DNA of 64,000 nucleotides from Naasia sp. SYSU D00057. GTDB taxonomy: Bacteria > Actinomycetota > Actinomycetes > Actinomycetales > Microbacteriaceae. The stretch spans positions 1 through 64,000 of the forward strand of contig NZ_JAFMSZ010000006.1 of NCBI RefSeq assembly GCF_017916505.1, in the 5' to 3' direction. A program made the position numbers and the translations under genes. The notes under the pieces were generated by a model. The model was not told where the DNA came from, ran no database searches, and saw only the letters and a program-made list of their open reading frames with translations. Position 1 is the first letter of the stretch. Every line of letters begins with the position of its first letter. Positions 57,877 to 64,000 of the stretch are shown here, one piece after another.

Positions 57877-58892
57877 TCCGTGTCCTTCGCTTCCAGCAGG
57901 CGGCGCGACTGCCGCAGCGCGAGCAGCCGGTCGAGCACGATGGCGCCGAGGATGAGCGCGCCGACGACGGCCCGCTGCCAGAAGTCCTCGATGCCGAGGA
58001 TCGGCAGGGCGCGGTTGATCGTGAGCAGCAGGAACGCGCCGATCGCCGCGCCCCAGAGGGTGCCGACGCCGCCCGAGATCGCGACTCCGCCGATCACGGC
58101 GGCGCCGATGGCCTGGAGCTCCCAGCCGCTGCCGGCCTGTGAGCTCACCGTGCCGTACCGGGCCGCGTAGAGCACGCCGGCGAGGCCGGCCAGTGCCCCG
58201 GAGACGACGAAGGCGACGAGCGTGCGCTGGGTCACCTTCAGGCCGTAGAGGTGCGCGGCGGCCGGGTCGGAGCCGATCGCGTAGAACTCCCGGCCGCCCC
58301 GCCGGTTGCGCAGGTACCAGGCCGCGGCGACGAGAACGACGACGGCGAGGATCGTGAGGATCGGCACCGACAGCAGCTGCCCGGTGCCGAGGCCTCGGAA
58401 GTCGGCGGGCAGGTCGGAGGCGTTGATGCGGTCGCTGCCCGTCCACATGACGTTGATGCCGCGGTACGCGTAGAGGGTGCCGAGGGTGATGACGAGCGCC
58501 GGCACCTTGGCGAACGCCACGAGGGCGCCGTTGATCAGGCCCAGGACACCGCCGAGCAGGATGCCCGCGGCGAACACCGCGACCGACGGGATGCCGGGGA
58601 CGTCGATGAAGAGCCGCCCGGTCAGATAGGCGGTCAGCCCGAGCACGGAACCGACCGAGAGGTCGACGTTCCGGGTGATGATGACGATCGCCTGGCCCAC
58701 CGCCACGAGCAGCAGCAGCGACGGGGTGAGCAGCAGGTCGCGGTAGCCGTCCGAGGAGAACAGGAAGCTCGGGTTCCGCGCGGTCGCCACGACGACGATG
58801 AGGACGAGGGCGATCAGGATGCCGGTCTCGCGCGCCTTGAGGAAGGAGCCGAGGACGCGCGGCACGGTGCCGCCGGCGGAGAGGGCGCTCAT
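57873..58892 (-). CDS. rhaP: Rhamnose-type ABC transporter permease (RhaP)
   Basis: A 339-residue CUT2 permease with about ten membrane segments: [22 protein letters not shown] and [26 protein letters not shown] are the conserved parts, plus [32 protein letters not shown]. It overlaps the ATPase gene upstream and the second permease downstream by four bases each, so the transport genes are one translational unit. Confidence 0.9.
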   Translation of the reverse strand: MSALSAGGTVPRVLGSFLKARETGILIALVLIVVVATARNPSFLFSSDGYRDLLLTPSLLLLVAVGQAIVIITRNVDLSVGSVLGLTAYLTGRLFIDVPGIPSVAVFAAGILLGGVLGLINGALVAFAKVPALVITLGTLYAYRGINVMWTGSDRINASDLPADFRGLGTGQLLSVPILTILAVVVLVAAAWYLRNRRGGREFYAIGSDPAAAHLYGLKVTQRTLVAFVVSGALAGLAGVLYAARYGTVSSQAGSGWELQAIGAAVIGGVAISGGVGTLWGAAIGAFLLLTINRALPILGIEDFWQRAVVGALILGAIVLDRLLALRQSRRLLEAKDTE

Positions 58893-60415
58893 CGGACCGG
58901 CTCCGGCTCGTGCGTGGCCGCGAACATGACTGCTTCCGGAGTGGCCGCGCCGCGGTCGAACTCGCCGGTGATGCGGCCCTCACGCATGACGAGCACGCGG
59001 TCCGCCATCCCGAGCACCTCGGGCAGCTCCGACGAGATCATGATGATCGCGAGGCCGCGCTGCGCGAGCTCGGAGAGCAGCCGGTGCACCTCGGACTTGG
59101 TGCCGACGTCGATGCCGCGGGTGGGCTCGTCGACGATGAGCACCTTCGGCTCGGTCGCGAGCCACTTTCCGAGCACCACCTTCTGCTGGTTGCCGCCGCT
59201 CAGGGTGCCGGCCTCGGCGTCGAGGAACGCGGTCTTCACCTCGAGGCGGCTCGCCCAGACCTGCGCCGACCGATTCTCCGCGCCGGTCGTGAGGAGGCCG
59301 GCCCGCGTGAGGCCCGAGCGGATCGCGAGGGTGATGTTGCGGGCGACGGAGCTGTCGAGCACGAGGCCCTGCTTGCGGCGGTCCTCCGGCACGAGCGCGA
59401 GGCCGCGGCGCATCGCCGTGCGCGGGTCGCCCTTCGGGAGCGGTCTCCCCTCGAGCCGCACGGTGCCCGAGTCGTAGGGGTCGACGCCGAAGACGGCGCG
59501 CACGACCTCGCTCCGGCCGGCGCCGACGAGTCCGGCGAGGCCGAGGATCTCGCCGGACCGGACGCTGAAGGAGATGTCGGAGAACAGGCCGGCGCGGGTC
59601 AGGCCCTGCACCGTGAGGATCTCCTCGCCGATCTCGGCCTCGAGCTTGGGGAAGAGGTCGGCGACGTCGCGGCCGACCATCTGGCGCACGAGCTCCTCGA
59701 TCGTCGTCTCGGCGATCGGCGTCGTGCTGATGTAGCTGCCGTCGCGCATCACGGTGACGGTGTCGCAGAGGGCGAACACCTCGTCGAAGCGGTGCGAGAT
59801 GAAGAGGAGCGCCCGGCCCTCGTCCCGCAGGCTCCGGGCGACCGCGAACAGGCGGTCGACCTCGACGCCGCTGAGCGCCGCGGTGGGCTCGTCCATGATC
59901 AGCACCCGTGCGTCGAGCGAGATGGCCTTCGCGATCTCGATGATCTGCTGATCGGCGATGGAGAGACCCTCGGTCAGCCGGTCGGGATCGAGCCGGACGC
60001 CGAGGCGGGCGAAGATGGCCCGTGCCTCCTCGCGCATCGCCTTGCGGTCGATCTGGCCGAACCGCTTGGTGAGCTGCCGGCCCATGAAGATGTTCTCGGT
60101 CACCGAGAGATCCGGGAAGAGCGTGGGCTCCTGGTAGATGACCGCGATGCCCGCGGCCTTCGACTGCGCGGTGCTCGTGAAGTCCACCGGCTCGCCGCGG
60201 AGGCGGAACTCGCCCGCGTCCCGCCGGTACAGCCCGGCGATGATCTTGACGAGGGTCGACTTGCCCGCGCCGTTCTCGCCGATCAGGGCGTGGATCGAGC
60301 CCTGACGAAGAGTCAGGGTGCCGGACCGGAGAGCGACGACCGGGCCGAACGACTTCACCACCTTCTCGAGCTCGAGAGCCGGGGGAGCGTCGGGAGGGAA
60401 GCGCTCGGCGTCCAT
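58889..60415 (-). CDS. rhaT: Rhamnose-type ABC transporter ATP-binding protein (tandem domain)
   Basis: A 508-residue protein with two ABC domains. The first has [26 protein letters not shown] and MDEPTAAL; the second has a degenerate Walker A (GLVGAGRSE) and the signature [16 protein letters not shown] with [11 protein letters not shown]. This asymmetry is normal for ribose/rhamnose importers. ATG 60415 follows GGAGAGG. It is the first gene of the operon and faces the LacI regulator across operator-like palindromes at 60448 and 60518. Confidence 0.92.
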   Translation of the reverse strand: MDAERFPPDAPPALELEKVVKSFGPVVALRSGTLTLRQGSIHALIGENGAGKSTLVKIIAGLYRRDAGEFRLRGEPVDFTSTAQSKAAGIAVIYQEPTLFPDLSVTENIFMGRQLTKRFGQIDRKAMREEARAIFARLGVRLDPDRLTEGLSIADQQIIEIAKAISLDARVLIMDEPTAALSGVEVDRLFAVARSLRDEGRALLFISHRFDEVFALCDTVTVMRDGSYISTTPIAETTIEELVRQMVGRDVADLFPKLEAEIGEEILTVQGLTRAGLFSDISFSVRSGEILGLAGLVGAGRSEVVRAVFGVDPYDSGTVRLEGRPLPKGDPRTAMRRGLALVPEDRRKQGLVLDSSVARNITLAIRSGLTRAGLLTTGAENRSAQVWASRLEVKTAFLDAEAGTLSGGNQQKVVLGKWLATEPKVLIVDEPTRGIDVGTKSEVHRLLSELAQRGLAIIMISSELPEVLGMADRVLVMREGRITGEFDRGAATPEAVMFAATHEPEPVR

Positions 60416-60447
60416 ATGGCCTCTCCGTCGAGGGGGAAACGGTCCGT

Positions 60448-60533
60448 ACCTGAATCGATTCAGGTCTCGTTCAGCGGCCACCTTACTGAGGCCCCCGGTC
60501 GGGGTCAAGACGATTCATTTGATTCGTTTCAAA
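60448..60533. promoter_or_regulatory. Operator-like palindromes between the ABC operon and LacI gene
   Basis: ACCTGAATCGATTCAGGT (60448-60465) is a perfect 18-base palindrome 33 bases before the ATPase gene. A second, imperfect one, TTTGATTCGTTTCAAA (60518-60533), lies 56 bases before the LacI gene. Both share GATTC half-sites with the CG-centred design of LacI targets, and each lies near one of the two divergent promoters. Confidence 0.7.
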
Positions 60534-60588
60534 TCGTTGGTATGGTCGTGCCACCCAGCCAGGGCCGGCTTGTCGAAGGGATGATCTC

Positions 60589-61605
60589 GTGCCTGCGACG
60601 ACGAGCATCCGCGATGTGGCCCGGGTGGCCGGCGTCTCGGTGGGCACCGTCTCGAACGTGCTCAACCGGCCGCAGGAGGTCTCCGCCGACTCCGTCAGCC
60701 GGGTCAACCGAGCGATCGAGCAGCTCGGGTACGTGCGCAACGACGCGGCCCGCCAGCTGCGCGCCGGCGTCAGCTCGACGGTCGGCTTCGTCGTCCTCGA
60801 CGGCCAGAACCCGTTCTTCGGCGAGGTCGTCCGTGGCGCCGAGGATGAGGCGTCCCGGCACGGCATCGCGATCCTCTACGGCAACACCGACGAGGACGCG
60901 GCCCGGGAGGGGATGTACCTCGACCTCTTCGCCGAGCAGCGCGTCCGCGGTGTCCTCATCTCGCCCTACGGCGACATCACGGCCCGGCTCGAGCGGCTGC
61001 GCGAGCGCGGCATCCGCTCGGTGCTCGTCGACCGCATCAACGGCGACGGCCGCTTCAGCTCGGTCTCGGTCGACAGCGTGGCGGGCGGGCGGATGGCCGT
61101 CGAGCACCTCATCGCGGTCGGGCGGCGGCGGATCGCGTTCGTCGGCGGGCCGTTCGGGATGCGCCAGGTCGTCGACCGGCTCGCCGGAGCGCGAGCCGCG
61201 GCCGAGGGGAGCACCGAGCGTGTCGACATCGAAGTCGTCGCGACCGGCGCGCTGACCGTGGAGGAGGGCGTGCGGGCCGGTCGGCGCATCCTCGAGCGGC
61301 CGCGCCGCGACTGGCCCGACGCCCTCTTCGCGGCCAGCGACCTGCTCGCGCTCGGGCTGCTGCAGTCGCTCATCGTCGACGGGGCGCTGCTCGTGCCGGA
61401 CGAGATCGCGCTCATCGGCTTCGACGACATCGCCTTCGCCGGCGCCGCCGCCGTGCCGCTGTCCTCCCTGCGCCAGCCGAGCCGGGCGATCGGGCAGACC
61501 GCGCTGCGGGTCCTGCTCGAGGAGACGGCGGACCCGGACCTCATCCCCCGGCGCACGGTGTTCCAGCCGGAGCTCGTCGTGCGCGCGTCCACTCGGGGCC
61601 GCTGA
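60589..61605 (+). CDS. LacI-family transcriptional regulator
   Basis: A 338-residue repressor. The HTH and hinge are SIRDVARVAGVSVGTVSNVLNRPQEVSADSVSRVNRAIEQLGYVRNDAARQLRAG (about 6-60), and the sensor domain has GFVVLDGQNPFFGEVVRGAEDEA and ALIGFDDIAFAGAAAVPLSSLRQP. GTG 60589 gives the standard N-terminus. It is divergent from the RhaT-type operon and should repress it until the sugar is present. Confidence 0.92.
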   Translation: MPATTSIRDVARVAGVSVGTVSNVLNRPQEVSADSVSRVNRAIEQLGYVRNDAARQLRAGVSSTVGFVVLDGQNPFFGEVVRGAEDEASRHGIAILYGNTDEDAAREGMYLDLFAEQRVRGVLISPYGDITARLERLRERGIRSVLVDRINGDGRFSSVSVDSVAGGRMAVEHLIAVGRRRIAFVGGPFGMRQVVDRLAGARAAAEGSTERVDIEVVATGALTVEEGVRAGRRILERPRRDWPDALFAASDLLALGLLQSLIVDGALLVPDEIALIGFDDIAFAGAAAVPLSSLRQPSRAIGQTALRVLLEETADPDLIPRRTVFQPELVVRASTRGR

Positions 61606-61634
61606 CCGGCGCCGTTGCGCGGTCACCGGCGGGA

Positions 61635-61711
61635 CATCAAGAAGGCATCAAGAAGCGCTTCGCCGCGGAAGGGCGCGACTAGCTTCGCTCGGGTCCACGT
61701 CCCCCGAGCGA
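61635..61711 (+). promoter_or_regulatory. KdpE-like direct repeat and promoter of the K+ transporter gene
   Basis: CATCAAGAAGG (61635-61645) is followed directly by CATCAAGAAGC (61646-61656), a 10 of 11 match at an 11-base period. TAGCTT at 61680-61685 can be the -10, which puts the repeat just upstream of and touching the -35 region, the usual place for an activating OmpR-type regulator. An inverted repeat TCGCTCGGG/CCCGAGCGA spans 61685-61711 around the start point. A KdpE-like regulator gene ends the window. Confidence 0.55.
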
Positions 61712-61728
61712 GAAAACGGCCCTCCTGC

Positions 61729-63705
61729 ATGACCACTCTCAGTCGTCCTCCCCTCGAAGCGCCTGTGCGGAGGAGGAGATCGGTCCGGCGCTTCCGCGGC
61801 TGGCTGCTCGAGGACCTGCCGGCCGCGAGCGGGCTCGCGCTCGCCCCGCACGGGACGCCGGCGCGCGAGGAGACGAAGAGCTCCTGGTGGCAGGTCATGT
61901 GCCTCACCGGCGTCGACTACTTCTCGACCCTCGGCTACCAGCCCGCGATCGCCGCGCTCGCCGCCGGCTTTCTGTCGCCTCTCGCCACCCTGATCCTCGT
62001 CCTCGTGACGCTGTTCGGAGCCCTCCCGGTCTACCGGAGGGTCGCCTCGGAGAGCCCGCACGGGTCCGGCTCGATCGCCATGCTCGAGAAGCTGCTCCCC
62101 GGCTGGCGCGGGAAGCTGTTCGTGCTCGTGCTGCTCGGCTTCGCCGCCACCGACTTCATGATCACGATGACGCTGTCCGCCGCCGACGCGACGGCCCACC
62201 TCATCGAGAACCCGCTGTTCCCCGGCTGGCTCGAGGGGCAGCACGTGGCGATCACGATCGTCCTGCTCGGCGCGCTCTCCGCAGTGTTCCTGCGCGGCTT
62301 CCGGGAGGCGGTCGGCGTCGCCGTGGCGGTGGTCGGCGTGTTCCTCGCGCTCAACGCGATCGTCGTCGTCGTCACCCTCGGGGCGGCGTTCGCGCAGCCC
62401 GTCGCGACGGCGCACTGGTGGGACGCCATGTGGCTCTCGCACGGCAACCCGCTGATGGCGGTCGCGGTCGCGCTGCTCGTCTTCCCGAAGCTCGCGCTGG
62501 GGCTCTCCGGATTCGAGACCGGCGTCGCGGTGATGCCCCAGATCCGCGGCGACGAGGGCGACCCGGAGGAGCGCCCGGCGGGCAGGATCCGCGGCGCCCG
62601 CCGCCTGCTCACCACGGCCGCGCTCATCATGAGCGGATTCCTCCTCACCTCGAGCTTCACGACCGTGGTCCTCATCCCGGCCGCGGAGTTCCAGGAGGGG
62701 GGAGAGGCGAACGGCCGCGCGCTCGCCTACCTCGCCCACGAGTACCTCGGCCTCGGCTTCGGCACCGTCTACGACATCAGCACGATCACGATCCTCTGGT
62801 TCGCCGGCGCCTCCGCCCTGGCGGGCCTGCTCAACCTCGTGCCGCGGTACCTGCCCCGCTACGGGATGGCGCCCCAGTGGACGCGGGCCAAGCGGCCCCT
62901 GGTGCTCGTGTTCGCCGCCGTCGCGGTGCTCATCACCATGCTCTTCGACGCCGACGTGGACGCACAGGGCGGCGCCTACGCGACCGGCGTGCTCGTGCTG
63001 ATCACCTCAGCCGCGGTGGCGGTCACGCTCTCCGCGCTGCGACGCCGCCAGAAGGCGGCGACGATCGGGTTCGCGGCGATCACCGCGGTGTTCCTCTACA
63101 CCACGGCGGCGAACATCATCGAGCGCCCCGACGGCATCCGCATCGCCGCCGTGTTCGTCCTCGCGATCATCGTCGTCGGCTTCGTGTCGCGGACCCGCCG
63201 ATCCTTCGAGCTGCACGCGACCCAGGTGCGCCTCGACGAGCGGGCTGTCGAGTTCGTGAGCGCGAGCGAGGACGGGCCGATCCAGATCATCGCCCACGAG
63301 CCGCGCAGGGTCACCGCGGAGGCCTACCGGAAGAAGCTGGCCGCCGCGCGCGACCTCGGCCACCTGCCGGTGGGCGACGACGTGCTGTTCCTCGAGGTCG
63401 AGGTCGGCGACTCGTCGGACTTCGAGACCGAGCTCGAGGTGCGCGGCGTGGAGCGCTACGGCTGCCGGATCCTCGTCGTGCACGGCCCGGTCGTCCCCAA
63501 CACGATCGCGTCGGTGCTGCTGCACATCCGCGACGTGACCGGACTGATGCCGCACATCTACTTCCGGTGGACGGAGGGGAACCCGCTGCAGAACTTCCTG
63601 CGGTTCCTCGTGCTCGGCGAGGGCGAGATCGCGCCCGTGACGCGCGAGGTGCTCCGCGAGGCGGAGCCGGATGTCACCCGCCGCCCCTGGGTGCACGTGT
63701 CCTGA
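61729..63705 (+). CDS. APC-family transporter, KimA-like potassium carrier
   Basis: A 658-residue membrane protein. After about 50 polar residues, [37 protein letters not shown] and [35 protein letters not shown] start a twelve-helix APC transporter; the last 150 residues are a soluble domain ([38 protein letters not shown] to the end). This layout matches KimA-type K+ uptake proteins and related APC members. The convergent KdpE-like gene supports potassium. ATG 61729 is chosen; its ribosome site is poor. Confidence 0.8.
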   Translation: MTTLSRPPLEAPVRRRRSVRRFRGWLLEDLPAASGLALAPHGTPAREETKSSWWQVMCLTGVDYFSTLGYQPAIAALAAGFLSPLATLILVLVTLFGALPVYRRVASESPHGSGSIAMLEKLLPGWRGKLFVLVLLGFAATDFMITMTLSAADATAHLIENPLFPGWLEGQHVAITIVLLGALSAVFLRGFREAVGVAVAVVGVFLALNAIVVVVTLGAAFAQPVATAHWWDAMWLSHGNPLMAVAVALLVFPKLALGLSGFETGVAVMPQIRGDEGDPEERPAGRIRGARRLLTTAALIMSGFLLTSSFTTVVLIPAAEFQEGGEANGRALAYLAHEYLGLGFGTVYDISTITILWFAGASALAGLLNLVPRYLPRYGMAPQWTRAKRPLVLVFAAVAVLITMLFDADVDAQGGAYATGVLVLITSAAVAVTLSALRRRQKAATIGFAAITAVFLYTTAANIIERPDGIRIAAVFVLAIIVVGFVSRTRRSFELHATQVRLDERAVEFVSASEDGPIQIIAHEPRRVTAEAYRKKLAAARDLGHLPVGDDVLFLEVEVGDSSDFETELEVRGVERYGCRILVVHGPVVPNTIASVLLHIRDVTGLMPHIYFRWTEGNPLQNFLRFLVLGEGEIAPVTREVLREAEPDVTRRPWVHVS

Positions 63706-63712
63706 TCGGCGC

Positions 63713-64000
63713 CTACGCGTCCAGCCGGTAGCCCCCGGCCTCGGTGACGAGGTGCCGGGGGCTGCCCGGGTCCGGCTCGAGCTTCCGCCGGAGCTGGGCG
63801 ATGTAGACGCGCAGATACTGCGTGTCGTCGGCGTACGCCGGCCCCCACACCTCGGTGAGCGCGTCGCGGTGCGGCACCAGGCGGCCGGCGCTGCGGGCGA
63901 GGACCTGCAGGATCTTCCACTCGGTCGGCGTCAGCCGCACGTCCCGCCCGTCCCGCGTCGCCCGGCGCGCGGCGAAGTCGAGGGAGAACGCGTCCGTCTC
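63713..64000 (-). CDS. kdpE: KdpE-like response regulator, C-terminal part
   Basis: Only the last 95 residues are in the window; the gene runs off the right edge. The winged-helix DNA-binding domain is complete: LTPTEWKILQVLARSAGRLVPHRDALTEVWGPAYADDTQYLRVYIAQLRRKLEPDPGSPRHLVTEAGGYRLDA. The EVWGPAY..T.YLRVYIAQLRRKLEPDP part is characteristic of KdpE, which responds to potassium shortage. Its stop is 7 bases from that of the transporter, and no KdpD is visible. Confidence 0.85.
   Translation of the reverse strand, partial: ETDAFSLDFAARRATRDGRDVRLTPTEWKILQVLARSAGRLVPHRDALTEVWGPAYADDTQYLRVYIAQLRRKLEPDPGSPRHLVTEAGGYRLDA

Noticed and set aside
61685-61711. c-di-AMP riboswitch before the potassium transporter
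   Set aside because: The leader is about 40 bases with one simple inverted repeat, too short for the ydaO/yuaA structure.

Overview
The window looks like a chromosomal segment of a high-GC actinobacterium (roughly 70% G+C by eye). It has many GTG and some TTG starts, dense ATGA-type gene overlaps, a DUF222/HNH endonuclease, a GTP-type PEP carboxykinase divergent from a RamB-like regulator, and LacI and ROK regulated sugar ABC operons. The best guess is a plant- or soil-associated member of Microbacteriaceae (Rathayibacter, Leifsonia or Curtobacterium-like). That assignment is inference from gene content, not from a marker gene. No CRISPR array, insertion sequence, prophage, rRNA or intact tRNA was seen.

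Region 1 (1-6671) is a plus-strand operon cut by the left edge. It holds the end of a class II aldolase/decarboxylase, an iron(III)-type solute-binding lipoprotein, an Ldh-family 2-hydroxyacid dehydrogenase, an ABM monooxygenase-fold protein, a full-length AcnA-type aconitase and an MFS transporter. The last four genes are coupled by 1-4 base overlaps. Isomerisation, oxidation and cleavage enzymes beside a binding protein and a carrier suggest uptake and breakdown of a citrate-like or sugar-acid compound. Region 2 (6672-7192) has no intact gene; it holds a tRNA-end-like segment and a decayed SnoaL-like paralogue.

Region 3 (7193-19130) is mixed: a DUF3500 lipoprotein, a CGNR regulator, an MFS carrier, a SnoaL-like protein, a mercuric-reductase-like flavoprotein, a beta-lactamase-fold hydrolase, PckG, a RamB-like regulator and small lipoprotein/hypothetical genes. 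Region 4 (19172-34786) has a DUF2975/HTH pair under a TATCGATA palindrome, a GH2 glycosidase, the DUF222 protein, a methyltransferase, a three-gene molybdopterin oxidoreductase/flavin reductase/zinc-ribbon unit, a serine hydrolase, kynureninase, an epoxide hydrolase, a trans-sulfuration enzyme, a CPBP protease, and the zinc-free form of ribosomal protein bL36.

Region 5 (34806-49372) has a stand-alone LigD polymerase domain, a MOSC protein, a His-rich membrane protein with YcnI (copper context), a HAD phosphatase/NAD-binding pair, a Gfo/Idh/MocA dehydrogenase, and a LacI regulator with two abutting operators facing an MFS carrier. It continues with an aldo/keto reductase, an MMPL transporter with an extracytoplasmic heptad-repeat segment divergent from a TetR regulator, and a MerR regulator with its membrane protein. 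Region 6 (49389-64000) is sugar and potassium transport. A minus-strand ABC operon ending in a GH13 glucosidase faces a ROK regulator, a RhaTPQS-type ABC operon faces a LacI regulator, and a KimA/APC-type transporter with an 11-bp phased direct repeat in its promoter converges on a KdpE-like regulator cut by the right edge.

The most informative features beyond the genes are operators next to their likely regulators: LacI 42016-42043, TetR 47059-47088, MerR 49343-49372, ROK 54331-54350, LacI 60448-60533 and KdpE-like 61635-61656. In addition, a 13-base sequence is shared by two unlinked promoters (19172 and 49351).
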